Assembly (NCBI RefSeq): GCF_001514205.1
Contig: NZ_KQ948767.1
Coordinates: forward strand, 62,001 to 126,000
From: Streptomyces griseoruber
GTDB lineage: Bacteria; Actinomycetota; Actinomycetes; Streptomycetales; Streptomycetaceae
Direction: 5' to 3'
Length of the DNA stretch: 64,000 bases
Shown here: piece by piece, positions 44,245-52,526 of the stretch
Numbering within the stretch: the first letter of the stretch is position 1
Layout: each line of letters starts with the position of its first letter
The notes under the pieces: generated by a model
Database searches by the model: none
What the model saw: only the letters and a program-made list of their open reading frames with translations
What the model was told of the DNA's origin: nothing
Program-made: the position numbers and the translations under genes

Positions 44245-45456
44245 ATGACGGCACATCAGGGTGACGAAGGACGAAGGGGCAGGCAGCCCCGGACGGACGG
44301 TGCGCAGGCCGAGGAGGAGTTGTCCTCCTTGAGGAAGGTCGTGGTCGGCCCCGTATGGGAGAAGGTCAAGGAACTCGAAAGGGAGAACCGGCTGCTCCGC
44401 GAGTACATCGACGAACGGTTCGCGGCGCAGGACCGCAGGTTCGACGAACTGGACGTCCGTATGAACGTCCTGAGCCAGGCCAAGACCCAGGAACGGGGGC
44501 TGCCTTCGGCCTCCTACCTCCCTCACCAGGACATCCGCAGGCGGCTGGACAACCTCGCCGACCAGGTGCTGGTGAACGTGGCCGTCAACTCGGGCAGCCA
44601 GGACGCACGGCAGGAGGCCCAGGTCATCGCGAGCATGGCGGTGCTGCTCTTCCCCGCACAGGGCCCGGCCCCCGACGCGGGCGCCCTGGCCCAACGGCTC
44701 CAGGCGTCAGGGCTGCAGATCGGTGCCGACCAACTGGGCCGGGCCTGTGAACTGGCCGCTGAGATCCGCACCGCCGCCGACGCGACCGGCCACACCATCG
44801 TCTGGGACTTCGCCCTCGACCCCGGCGCACCCCTGGACCCGGAACGCCAGCAACCGCACGGCGGCCGCGACGGCGAGGGAACCGCGGACTTCGTGACGAT
44901 GCCCGGCTACTCGGCGGACGGCAAGGTCTATGTGAAGCAACGGGTGTTCATGGTGCCTCGGCCCGTGCAACCGTCCCAGCCGGAGCCCGCGGGCGCGCTG
45001 CCCCCGGAACAGCCGACGACGGGTGAAACGGCCGTGCTGACGGTGCGCGTTGTCGTTCCGTTTCCCAAGGATCGCCGCCAGCGACCGCTGATAACCCTTG
45101 AGGAACTGGCGAAGTCGCTCCAGGGGGAACGGCCGGAGCGCACGGTGCTGCTGTCGGAGACGACGCATGAGACGGCGCACCGGCACATCGCCGTCCAGGC
45201 CGACGGCAGGACCCTGTGCACCATCGACCCCACCGTCACCTCCGCCAAGGTGGAGGTGATCGTCCGCGGGGACAACGACGAGGTGATCGCCTGTGCGGGA
45301 TGGTTCCAGACGGAAGTGCCCGCACTGGACCTGCTGGTCTATTTCCAGAGAACCGAACCGAATCCCTGGGCGAAGGCGTGGCTGCCCCCGTCATCCGGCG
45401 AAACCCCGTCCTTGGCGGAGTTCCTGCTCGGCCACGAGCCGAAGGACGAGCAGTAG
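44245..45456 (+). CDS. coiled-coil partner protein downstream of the Hsp70-like gene (GrpE-like position)
   Basis: The 403-residue protein starts at ATG 44245, 17 bases after the Hsp70-like stop. Residues 25-72 form a coiled coil (VVVGPVWEKVKELERENRLL and the following Arg/Glu-rich helix). Residues 95-180 are helical, and 190-400 are a beta-rich domain with VYVKQRVFMVPRP, TVRVVVPFPKDRRQRPLITL and IACAGWFQTEVPALDLLVYF. Its position after an Hsp70 and its coiled coil recall the exchange factor GrpE, but the GrpE beta domain is not evident. I treat it as an operon-specific adaptor of unknown family. Confidence 0.7.
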   Translation: MTAHQGDEGRRGRQPRTDGAQAEEELSSLRKVVVGPVWEKVKELERENRLLREYIDERFAAQDRRFDELDVRMNVLSQAKTQERGLPSASYLPHQDIRRRLDNLADQVLVNVAVNSGSQDARQEAQVIASMAVLLFPAQGPAPDAGALAQRLQASGLQIGADQLGRACELAAEIRTAADATGHTIVWDFALDPGAPLDPERQQPHGGRDGEGTADFVTMPGYSADGKVYVKQRVFMVPRPVQPSQPEPAGALPPEQPTTGETAVLTVRVVVPFPKDRRQRPLITLEELAKSLQGERPERTVLLSETTHETAHRHIAVQADGRTLCTIDPTVTSAKVEVIVRGDNDEVIACAGWFQTEVPALDLLVYFQRTEPNPWAKAWLPPSSGETPSLAEFLLGHEPKDEQ

Positions 45457-45459
45457 CCG

Positions 45460-45780
45460 ATGGTGGACTCGGTCCAGGCCCTCGACGTCCTGATCGCGGC
45501 CGTGCTGCCCGGCGCGCTCTACACCTGGGGCTTCGAACGCGAGGTCGGCTCCTGAGGCAGCGGCATGGCGGACCGCGTGCTGCGCTTCACCGGCAGCTCC
45601 GCCCTCTTCCACGCCCTCGCCGCTCCCGTGGACCTCTGGGTCTACCGGGAGTTCGGCTACGCCCTGGCCCTGCGTCACCGCACAGCCACTGGCGAAGGCC
45701 TCGCGCAGGGGACGGGGGCCGACGACCACGCCGCCGCGGTGGACCTCGTCCGTGCCTCCTTCGCCGCCGAGAGTCTTCGG
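45460..45780 (+). pseudogene. DUF6338-family membrane protein with Trp-to-stop mutation, 3'-truncated
   Basis: An ATG three bases after the upstream stop gives VDSVQALDVLIAAVLPGALY and TWGFEREVGS, then TGA at 45553. The same frame resumes at once as GSGMADRVLRFTGSSALFHA and PVDLWVYREFGYALALR. Together these read as the N-terminus of a DUF6338-type protein, in which a Trp codon (TGG) is expected at the stop position. The remaining two thirds of that family are absent, replaced by unrelated sequence before the M6 protease start at 45949. A nonsense mutation plus a 3' deletion is the simplest account. The hydrophobic first segment indicates a membrane protein. Confidence 0.7.
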
Positions 45781-45948
45781 TACCGCTCCTCGATCGAGCC
45801 GATGCCCATGGCCCTGACGCTGGTGATCGTGGCGGCCGGCATCGAGCCCAACAAAGTTGAAGGTTGTGCCGCTTCGTATGCGGTTGCGCGCGCCCTCGCG
45901 GCATGTGTGACTGGTGGAGACCCCGCATTCCGCTCGAGGGGACTCGCC

Positions 45949-47574
45949 ATGACCATTTCCGCTTCCCGCCGCCCCGGTGCCGTCGCCGTCTGGTCCGACT
46001 TCTGCGCCGTGTGCCCCAGCCCCGAACTGCGTGAACGGTTGCAGGACGCACAGCAGCGCATCCGCGGCGCCTCGCCGCTCGGCGGCCAGTTCGTCGTGAG
46101 CGGCGCTCCGCGCCACCTCGGCTTCGACGACGGCACGATCATCCCGCCCGGCGACTTCCCCGTCGGCACCCCACGGGCCACCATCGCCGCCGCTGCCGCC
46201 GAGCGCCGGCCGCTCACCGGCGCCGTACGCGTCGTCGTCGTCCTCGCCGACTTCGAGGACCGGCCGATGACCCGTGAGCAGCAGCACTTCGAGGAACTCT
46301 TCTTCTCCGAAGGCGTGTTGCAGCACGGCAGCGTTCGCGAGTACTACCGCGAGGTGACCCACGGTCTGGTCGACATCGTCGGCGAGGTCGTCGGCCCCGT
46401 CCGGCTGCCGAAGGCCCTCTCCTGGTACGCCAACGGCAACTTCGGCATCGGCAGACCGTCCGGCGAGCCCAGGGCGCACCTCATGGCGAGGGACACCGCC
46501 ATGGCCGCCGACCCGCAGATCAACTACGCCCCGTACGACAACGACGGCAATGGCTTCGTCGACGCCTTCATCGTGGTGCACGCGGGACTCGGCGGCGAGG
46601 AGACCGGCGACCCCGGAGACATCTGGTCCCACAAGTGGACCCTGCCGGACGCCTACAACGCGGACGGCGCACGCATCTTCGCCTACCTGACCATCCCCGA
46701 GAACGCCAAGATCGGCGTCTGCGCACATGAGCTGGGGCACCTGCTGTTCGGCTTCCCCGACCTGTACGACATCGACGGCAGCTCCGAGGGCGTCGGCAAC
46801 TGGTGCCTGATGGGCGGCGGTTCGTGGGGCGGCGGCGGCGACGTGCCGACGCACCCCTCGGCGTGGTGCAAGCTCGACCAGGGCTGGGCGAGCGTGTCCA
46901 ACGTCACCGGACCGACCACTTTGTCGATCCCCGACGTGAAGAACAGCCACCAAGTGCACCGGCTGTGGACCGGAGGTCTCCCCGGCAGCGAGTACTTCCT
47001 GGTCGAGAACCGCCAGCGCACCGGCTACGACGTCTCGCTGCCCGGCGACGGGCTGCTGATCTGGCACGTCGACGAGCACCAGCGGGACAACTCGGACGAG
47101 ACCCACTACATGGTGGGGCTGGTGCAGGCCGACGACGAGCGGGATCTGGAGTGGGGATCGAACCGCGGCGACACCGGCGACCCCTACCCGGGAAGTACGG
47201 GGAACACCGCGTTCGGCCCCACGAGCATCCCCAACTCCCACTCCCACTCGGGCGCCCCGACAGGCGTCTCCCTCACCGGCATCTCCGCGTCAGGGCCCAC
47301 GATGACGGCCACGGCCGCGGTCACCGTGCCGGGACCGGTCCATCTGCCCGTCGGGGTGGCCGCGGCACGCCCCCAGGCGGTCGGCGAGGTCGGGCTGGCC
47401 GAGATGATCCACGCCCTGCAGACCCGGCTGGAGGCGCTGGAGAGGGCCATGGCGGGCGAGGGGCGCGGAGGGGCCGAGCCGCTCTTCGAAGGCGGCCCGC
47501 GCCAGGAGCACGACGGCAAGCCGGAGGGCGCGGAACCCGCCGCGGGCTTCGGCCACGGCTACCGTCGGTCCTAG
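45949..47574 (+). CDS. M6-family metalloprotease domain protein
   Basis: The 541-residue protein starts at ATG 45949 behind CGAGGGGA; the open frame upstream belongs to the DUF6338 remnant. The zinc motif is CAHELGHLLFGFPDLYD (His260, Glu261, His264, with the downstream Asp of the extended HExxHxxxFxD form). NWCLMGGGSWGG is the conserved Met-turn region of immune-inhibitor-A-type peptidases. PYDNDGNGFVDAFIVVHAGL gives a calcium-like loop. The last 60 residues form a helical tail (LAEMIHALQTRLEALERAMA). Unlike secreted M6 enzymes it has no signal peptide. It may be the cytoplasmic effector of the upstream operon; this is inference. Confidence 0.85.
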   Translation: MTISASRRPGAVAVWSDFCAVCPSPELRERLQDAQQRIRGASPLGGQFVVSGAPRHLGFDDGTIIPPGDFPVGTPRATIAAAAAERRPLTGAVRVVVVLADFEDRPMTREQQHFEELFFSEGVLQHGSVREYYREVTHGLVDIVGEVVGPVRLPKALSWYANGNFGIGRPSGEPRAHLMARDTAMAADPQINYAPYDNDGNGFVDAFIVVHAGLGGEETGDPGDIWSHKWTLPDAYNADGARIFAYLTIPENAKIGVCAHELGHLLFGFPDLYDIDGSSEGVGNWCLMGGGSWGGGGDVPTHPSAWCKLDQGWASVSNVTGPTTLSIPDVKNSHQVHRLWTGGLPGSEYFLVENRQRTGYDVSLPGDGLLIWHVDEHQRDNSDETHYMVGLVQADDERDLEWGSNRGDTGDPYPGSTGNTAFGPTSIPNSHSHSGAPTGVSLTGISASGPTMTATAAVTVPGPVHLPVGVAAARPQAVGEVGLAEMIHALQTRLEALERAMAGEGRGGAEPLFEGGPRQEHDGKPEGAEPAAGFGHGYRRS

Positions 47575-47607
47575 GCCCTGTCGCGAGGACGGACGGAGGC
47601 GAGAACC

Positions 47608-47925
47608 ATGGTGCAGGCGATCGAGAACCGCACCGCGCTGACCGTCCGGCTGGTCGCGGCCGCCCCGCACCCACGGCTGAACGGCTGGGACCTGCTGGCT
47701 GTCGACGTCCTCGACGCCCAGCCGGTCCCCGGCTACGCCGATCTGCTGGCCCGGCAGGTCGGACACCGTCTCGGCCTCGCCGTGCCGAGCGACCGTGTGG
47801 CGGGCCTGGCCCCGGGCACCGTCATCCGCCTGCGGGCACGACTCGCCGGCGGCGAGGCCCTGGCCGACAAACGCCCGGAGCCGGGCACCTTCGTGATCGA
47901 ACCACCGTCCTGCCCGGAGTCATGA
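47608..47925 (+). CDS. small protein of unknown family, next to M6 protease
   Basis: The 105-residue protein starts at ATG 47608 behind GGAGGCGAG, 33 bases after the M6 stop. It reads as a small beta domain (ALTVRLVAAAPHPRLNGWDL, GTVIRLRARLAGGEAL) with no signal peptide, membrane segment or cysteine pattern in the core. I do not recognise it. Operon position suggests an inhibitor or chaperone of the protease, or a substrate; none can be shown from sequence. Confidence 0.65.
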   Translation: MVQAIENRTALTVRLVAAAPHPRLNGWDLLAVDVLDAQPVPGYADLLARQVGHRLGLAVPSDRVAGLAPGTVIRLRARLAGGEALADKRPEPGTFVIEPPSCPES

Positions 47926-47945
47926 CGAGGGCCGGTGCGGTGGCC

Positions 47946-48620
47946 TCAGCCGACCGCGGTGAGTGTTGCGTACACGACGACGTTGCCCTGATATCCCGTC
48001 CCCTTGGTGTAGGCGCCACCGCAGGTGATCACCCGCAGTTCGGGCCGCCGGGAGCCGCCGTACACCATCCTGCTCGGGAAGTGTTCCTTGTCGTAGACCT
48101 CAACGGCCTCGACGGTGAACACGGCGGTGCGCCGGTCCACCCGGTCGATCTCGATCGTGTTGCCCTTGGACAGGGCGCCGAGTCCGAAGAAGACGCCCGG
48201 GTTGCCGGTGCGCACGTCCACGTGGCCCGTGGTGACGGCCGTTCCGACGGATCCCGGAGCCGTGCCCTCGCTGTACCAGCCGGCGAGGTTCGGATCGTCG
48301 GGGGGCGGCGGCTCGAGCGCCCCCGTCGCGTCCAGGTGCAGCTTGGTGAGCGGGGCGTTCACGTTGATGGCGGGGATCCGGAGCCGGAGGGGTTCCGCGG
48401 GCGGCAGCGAGGGGACGTCGGGGTCCGCCGGGGGGACCGTGCGATGTGCGGCGGGACCTGGCAGCGGTGAGAATCCCTGGACTGCTGAAGGCTGTGGCGG
48501 CGGCTCGTAGTGCAGCGCGCCGGCCACCAGCACGGCACCTGCCACGAGTGTCCAGACAAGGAGTCCGACTGAGGGGACGAACGAGGAGGAGGGAGAGCGG
48601 GTGGTGCGCCTGGAGGCCAT
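47946..48620 (-). CDS. class F sortase
   Basis: The 224-residue protein has an N-terminal membrane anchor (VGLLVWTLVAGAVLVAGAL, about 18-36), a Pro-rich stalk and a sortase domain from residue 78. The catalytic His is in TTGHVD (133) and the Cys in LRVITCGG (200). The position of the usual catalytic Arg before the last strand reads GYQGNVVVYA, with no Arg, so the third catalytic residue may come from elsewhere or activity may be altered. Class F sortases attach surface proteins to the cell wall. The gene upstream on the same strand encodes a plausible substrate with a C-terminal hydrophobic anchor. Confidence 0.85.
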   Translation of the reverse strand: MASRRTTRSPSSSFVPSVGLLVWTLVAGAVLVAGALHYEPPPQPSAVQGFSPLPGPAAHRTVPPADPDVPSLPPAEPLRLRIPAINVNAPLTKLHLDATGALEPPPPDDPNLAGWYSEGTAPGSVGTAVTTGHVDVRTGNPGVFFGLGALSKGNTIEIDRVDRRTAVFTVEAVEVYDKEHFPSRMVYGGSRRPELRVITCGGAYTKGTGYQGNVVVYATLTAVG

Positions 48621-48738
48621 CGCGGTCGCGTCTCTGCCTGAAGTGGGGGAGCGGGGGAGCGGGGAGAGGGCGGGGCGATCGGATTCCTCGCGGCTCCCGG
48701 GAAGGGGAAGGCTCCGGGAGCCGGCGGGGATACGGCGG

Positions 48739-49224
48739 TCAGTTGCGCTGTGCGCCGGAGCGGTGACGCATCCTCACCAGCCCCCCGGCCGCGGCCGCGG
48801 CGACCAGCGCCGCGCCGAGGGCGAGCTGCGGGCCGGTGTTCCCCGGCTGTCCGAAACCTGCCTCGACGGCACCGTCGGGTTCGCGTGCGGCGAGCTGGTA
48901 CGAATCCGTGATCTTGATCCGCGGCGGGCACTTGACGGTGACGGTGTCGGTGCCGGCCGAAGTGCCCTCCGGCAGGGTGAACTCGCCCGTGAGCACACCC
49001 TTGCTCTCGCCCTCGAAGAGGTGGAACGCCCCGGCCAGCTCCGACTCGCCCTTGCCGTAGGTCACGTCCGGACCGCAGGCGGTGGTGCTGACGGTGACCG
49101 TGGAGCCATGGGCGCCCTGCCGGATGTCGAGACCGGAGTCGCCGGCCGCGGCGGCGACCGGAATCTGTAGAGCCAGGGCACCGGCCATCAGGCCGATACC
49201 GATACCAACGTGTGTGATGCCCAC
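48739..49224 (-). CDS. secreted, C-terminally anchored surface protein (likely sortase substrate)
   Basis: The 161-residue protein starts at GTG 49224 behind GGAGG. It has a signal peptide (GIGIGLMAGALALQIPVAAAA), a mature domain with two Cys and an Ig-like pattern (GTDTVTVKCPPRIKIT), and a C-terminal tail of QPGNTGPQLALG, a hydrophobic stretch and the basic end RMRHRSGAQRN. The tail has the layout of a cell-wall sorting signal, with PGNTG in the place of the LPxTG-type pentapeptide. The sortase F gene follows 118 bases downstream on the same strand. I infer that the pair forms a dedicated display unit. Confidence 0.75.
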   Translation of the reverse strand: MGITHVGIGIGLMAGALALQIPVAAAAGDSGLDIRQGAHGSTVTVSTTACGPDVTYGKGESELAGAFHLFEGESKGVLTGEFTLPEGTSAGTDTVTVKCPPRIKITDSYQLAAREPDGAVEAGFGQPGNTGPQLALGAALVAAAAAGGLVRMRHRSGAQRN

Positions 49225-49459
49225 GAGAACCCTCCAACTGAGCAGCTGCCGGCTGTCTGTGCGGCGCCTGTGCGCACGCCACTGACGAGGCAACCGACGC
49301 TGCGTCAGATCCGCAACCGGAAGGATCGGCCCGGGCGTCGCCCGGGCAGGCGTATGCGCCGCCGTTGTGCGGGCATCCGCACAGGTCAGCCAGGTGTGCA
49401 TCGCGGCGGTGGAGGAATGGCGAGAGAGCGGGACGGCTGCGGGCGAACAGGCTAACGCC

Positions 49460-49495
49460 GCGGTCCTGGAGCGGCACTTCCCGCTCCGGGACCGC
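49460..49495 (-). terminator. terminator of the PA14/FN3 gene
   Basis: A 15-bp stem (49460-49474 with 49481-49495, one G-U pair) and a six-base loop CACTTC lie 24 bases past the stop of the minus-strand PA14/FN3 gene. Confidence 0.7.
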
Positions 49496-49518
49496 GCGTC
49501 CCCGGCTGCGCCGCGTGG

Positions 49519-51570
49519 CTAGACGCGGTCCTGGAAGACGCAGTTCCACACGTGGGTGCCCGCGATGCCGCCGTCGGCGCGCACCGCCTCCAGCGTGTAG
49601 AAGTGCGTGGTCCCCCGCGCGGCGGTGGTGTCCGTGTAGGCACGGGTCTGGGACGGCAGCAGTCCCGCGTGCAGCGGCTCGTACGCCTTCGTGGCCGCGT
49701 TCCACCGGCTGACCCGGTAGCCCGCGACGCTGTCGCACTCGGCGGTCTTGTCACACCGCCAGCTGATGGACGGCCCGTCCTCGTCGGGCCCGCCGATCAC
49801 GGTGCCGTAGCCCATGCTGCCGAGGTCCCAGTCCCGAGTGACCGTCAGCTCCGGCCGGACGTCCAGCTCGGTGGCCTCGACGAGCGTGACCCTCGGGTCG
49901 CTCGGGAGCAGCGCGTTGCCCCAGCGGTCCCTGGCGACGACCGCGTACACGTACGTCTCGCCGTCCGGCAGGTCGCCGCACAGGACGGCGAGCGGGTCGC
50001 TCGTGCCCTCCCGGCAGGAGGCGGAGCCGAGCCACTTGACCGTGCCGTCGGCTTGGCGGGCACCGGTCCAGGCCACGTAGCGCTCGACGTCGTCCTCGCT
50101 CGAGGCCGCCCAGCTCACCAGCACGCCGTCGGCGCGCGGGGTGGCCTTCACACCGGTGACGGGCCCGGGCGGGACGCGGTCGCCGGTGCGGACGACGAGC
50201 GGGGCGGACAGCGCCGACTCGTTGCCGGCCGGGTCCACCGCCACGACCGCGTACGTCACATATGTGCCCGCGGGCATGTCCAGGTCGTGGCAGAGGCCGC
50301 CGGTGCTGGTCTCGTCGCTCTCCTCGGCGCAGGTCACGCGGGTGAGCGCGGCCGGGTCGAGGGTCGTGCCGGGTGAGCGGTAGACGTGGTATGCCCCGCC
50401 GTTGTCGAAGTCCTCGTGGAAGCCGTCGGGCTGTTTCCAGTACACCTCGGTGTCGCCGACGCCGACGACGGAGCCGAGGGAGGTCGGGGACTTCGGCGGC
50501 GTCCGGTCGACACCGTCGCCGGTGACGGCGGCGTACGCCGACGGGTTGCCGAGCGCGTCGAGGGCGCGGACCCGGTAGTACCGGGCGGTGTTCTCGGGTG
50601 CGTCGGTGCGGTACGACGTCGTGCTCGTCGTGCCCAGCAGCTCGAACGGGCCGCCGGCCGCGGCGGAGGCGTACACCTCGTACGTCGTGGCGTCGGCGAC
50701 CTGGTGCCAGGCCAGGGTGGCCCACCACGCGTCGCCGACGACCGTGAGAGCGGTCGGCGCCGCCGGGCCCGTGCGGTCCACGGTCACCGCGGGGGCGTCG
50801 AGGCTGCCGGCGGACTCGCGGCCCGCCTTGTCGACCGCGCGTACCTCGTACAGGAAGGTCTGGCCCGTGGCGGGCGTCGCGTCCACGAACGAGCGGGAGG
50901 TGAGCAGCGACGCACCGCTGACCCGCGCCCACGAGGTGGTGCTCAGCCGCCGGTACACGCGGTAACCGGCGAGGTCCATCTCCTTGTTCGCGGTCCAGCG
51001 CAGGGTGGTCTTCGAGGTGTCCCGGTTGTACGCGGCGGTCAGGCCGGTCGGGGCCAGCGGCTTGACCGCGTCGACGGCGGCCTCGGTGCGCGGGGCGTAG
51101 GTGAAAGCGGCGCGGGCGACGCCGGTCCAGGCGACGTAGTCCACGCGGAGCGTGTGCTTGCCGGCCGGGACGGTCAGGTCGACGGTCTTGCGGGCGGTCG
51201 TGGAGACGTTCTTCCACAGGTCGATCTTCCGCACGCCGTCGACGTACACGCGCATGCCGTCCTGTGTGGCGGCGGAGAGCCGGAAGGGGCCGCCGGAGCC
51301 GAAGTCCCGGGTGAGGGACCAGCGGACGGAGAAGTTGTCCTTGGGCAGCGTCACGCCGGCCGGGTCGCCGTACCCGTAGTCCTCGGCGACGGCGGAGTCG
51401 CAGGCGGTCAGCTTCGGCGTGCCGCTGAAGGTGGAGTTGCCGAAGTACTGCGCCCTCCACAGAGGGGAGGCGCAGGTGACGGCGGCGGCGGCCGGGGTGG
51501 CGGTGATCAGGCCGCCGGTGGCGGCGAGGGCGGCCGTGGCGGCGAGCGCGGTCAGCCGAGTACGAGTCAT
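49519..51570 (-). CDS. secreted PA14 and fibronectin type III repeat protein
   Basis: The 683-residue protein has a signal peptide (LTALAATAALAATGGLITA to about residue 31). A PA14-like domain follows at about 32-160 (LWRAQYFGNSTFSG, DNFSVRWSLTRDFGSGGPF, DGMRVYVDGVRKIDLW). At least five fibronectin type III modules follow, marked by KTTLRWTANKEMDLAGYRVY, TTYEVYASAAAGGPFE, TEVYWKQPDGF, GVLVSWAASSEDDVERYV and SISWRCDKTAECDSVAGYRV. There is no catalytic domain or anchor, so it is probably an extracellular binding protein for glycans or surfaces. The start is ATG 51570, with GTG 51573 as an equal alternative. Confidence 0.85.
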   Translation of the reverse strand: MTRTRLTALAATAALAATGGLITATPAAAAVTCASPLWRAQYFGNSTFSGTPKLTACDSAVAEDYGYGDPAGVTLPKDNFSVRWSLTRDFGSGGPFRLSAATQDGMRVYVDGVRKIDLWKNVSTTARKTVDLTVPAGKHTLRVDYVAWTGVARAAFTYAPRTEAAVDAVKPLAPTGLTAAYNRDTSKTTLRWTANKEMDLAGYRVYRRLSTTSWARVSGASLLTSRSFVDATPATGQTFLYEVRAVDKAGRESAGSLDAPAVTVDRTGPAAPTALTVVGDAWWATLAWHQVADATTYEVYASAAAGGPFELLGTTSTTSYRTDAPENTARYYRVRALDALGNPSAYAAVTGDGVDRTPPKSPTSLGSVVGVGDTEVYWKQPDGFHEDFDNGGAYHVYRSPGTTLDPAALTRVTCAEESDETSTGGLCHDLDMPAGTYVTYAVVAVDPAGNESALSAPLVVRTGDRVPPGPVTGVKATPRADGVLVSWAASSEDDVERYVAWTGARQADGTVKWLGSASCREGTSDPLAVLCGDLPDGETYVYAVVARDRWGNALLPSDPRVTLVEATELDVRPELTVTRDWDLGSMGYGTVIGGPDEDGPSISWRCDKTAECDSVAGYRVSRWNAATKAYEPLHAGLLPSQTRAYTDTTAARGTTHFYTLEAVRADGGIAGTHVWNCVFQDRV

Positions 51571-51640
51571 CACAGAGAGTGCGGCCCCTTCCGGACCTAT
51601 GGGAAACGAAACAGGTGACGCGGGTGTGACTCATGAGACA

Positions 51641-51660
51641 GGGGCAGGGTTGCCCGCCCC
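51641..51660 (-). terminator. hairpin downstream of the hydrolase gene
   Basis: GGGGCAGGG and CCCGCCCC pair with one bulged A around TTG, about 40 bases past the stop of the minus-strand alpha/beta hydrolase gene. A weaker candidate than others in the window. Confidence 0.4.
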
Positions 51661-51700
51661 TTCCCTTTCGGGCGATCCCGCTCCGGACGCGGGCTTGCGT

Positions 51701-52462
51701 TCAGCGGCGCCCCGTTTCCGCGGCGAAGGCGTCGAGCAGGGCGTAGGTGCGTGCCGGCTGTTCGAGATGGGGCAAGTGGCCCGCCTCTGTCACCACTTCG
51801 AGGCGGGCGCTCGCGAACGACGCCGCGTACTGCTTGCCGTATGCCGGGGTCGCGATGCGGTCGCTCTCGCCCCACACGACGAGGGTGGGTACGGTGACGG
51901 CGGCGAGGCGGGGGCGGAGGGCGGGGTCGTTCATGGCGGGGCCGCCGGAGTAGACGCGCAGGGCTGCCATGTTGGCCTGGATGACGGCGAGTCGCTCGGC
52001 CGGGAGGGTCGCCGGGTCGACGTAGAAGCGCTCGGGGTCGTGGTAGGCGTACTCGGCGACGTCCCGTGCGCCGAGGGCGAAGAAGTCCTGGATCGGTTCG
52101 CCGTCGACCTCGATGCCGACCGCGTTCATCAGGACGACCCCGCTGATCAGGCCTTCCGTGTCGGCCGTGGCCAGTTCGGCGGCGATCCAGCCGCCGAGGG
52201 AGGAGCCGATCACCAGGGCGTCGGACAGGCGGCGGTCGCGCAGGAGGTCCAGGTAGGCGGCGGCGAGGTCGGCGACGCGGGTGAGGTGGTCGGGGCGGGG
52301 GGTGCCGTTCCAGCCCGGGTGGGTGGGTAGCAGGGTGCGGGCGGTCCGGGCGAAGTGCTCGGCGATCGGGGCGACGGTGGCGGGACCGCCGCCGCCGTGC
52401 AGTACGAGGACGGGACGGCCGGTGGCGGGGCCGGACTCGGTGAGTGTCAGGTTCGGAGTCAT
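51701..52462 (-). CDS. alpha/beta fold hydrolase
   Basis: The 253-residue hydrolase has the oxyanion motif LVLHGGGGPATV, the nucleophile elbow VIGSSLGGW (Ser), the acid in LVVWGESDRIATP, and the His in VTEAGHLPHLEQP. The catalytic triad is complete and the length is normal for the family. Substrate is unknown; ester or lactone hydrolysis is typical. It is divergent from a MarR regulator 64 bases away. The ATG lies only a few bases from the shared operator, so its expression is very likely repressed by that regulator and induced by its own substrate. Confidence 0.88.
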   Translation of the reverse strand: MTPNLTLTESGPATGRPVLVLHGGGGPATVAPIAEHFARTARTLLPTHPGWNGTPRPDHLTRVADLAAAYLDLLRDRRLSDALVIGSSLGGWIAAELATADTEGLISGVVLMNAVGIEVDGEPIQDFFALGARDVAEYAYHDPERFYVDPATLPAERLAVIQANMAALRVYSGGPAMNDPALRPRLAAVTVPTLVVWGESDRIATPAYGKQYAASFASARLEVVTEAGHLPHLEQPARTYALLDAFAAETGRR

Positions 52463-52475
52463 GCCCCGGACACTA

Positions 52476-52505
52476 ACTAAGCATGTTTATATAAGCAAGT
52501 TTAGT
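52476..52505. promoter_or_regulatory. 30-bp MarR operator/promoter palindrome
   Basis: The 30 bases match their reverse complement at 24 positions. The outer arms are ACTAA (52476-52480) and TTAGT (52501-52505), and the centre is TTATATAA. This is an AT-rich island in a GC-rich region, exactly between the divergent hydrolase and MarR genes. Promoter elements of both genes probably overlap it. Confidence 0.75.
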
Positions 52506-52526
52506 CGACGTGCTAGCCTGGCGGAC

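Noticed and set aside
45565..45948. N-terminal extension of the M6 metalloprotease
   Set aside because: Although in the same frame, the sequence matches a DUF6338-like protein and a good ribosome binding site precedes the ATG at 45949.
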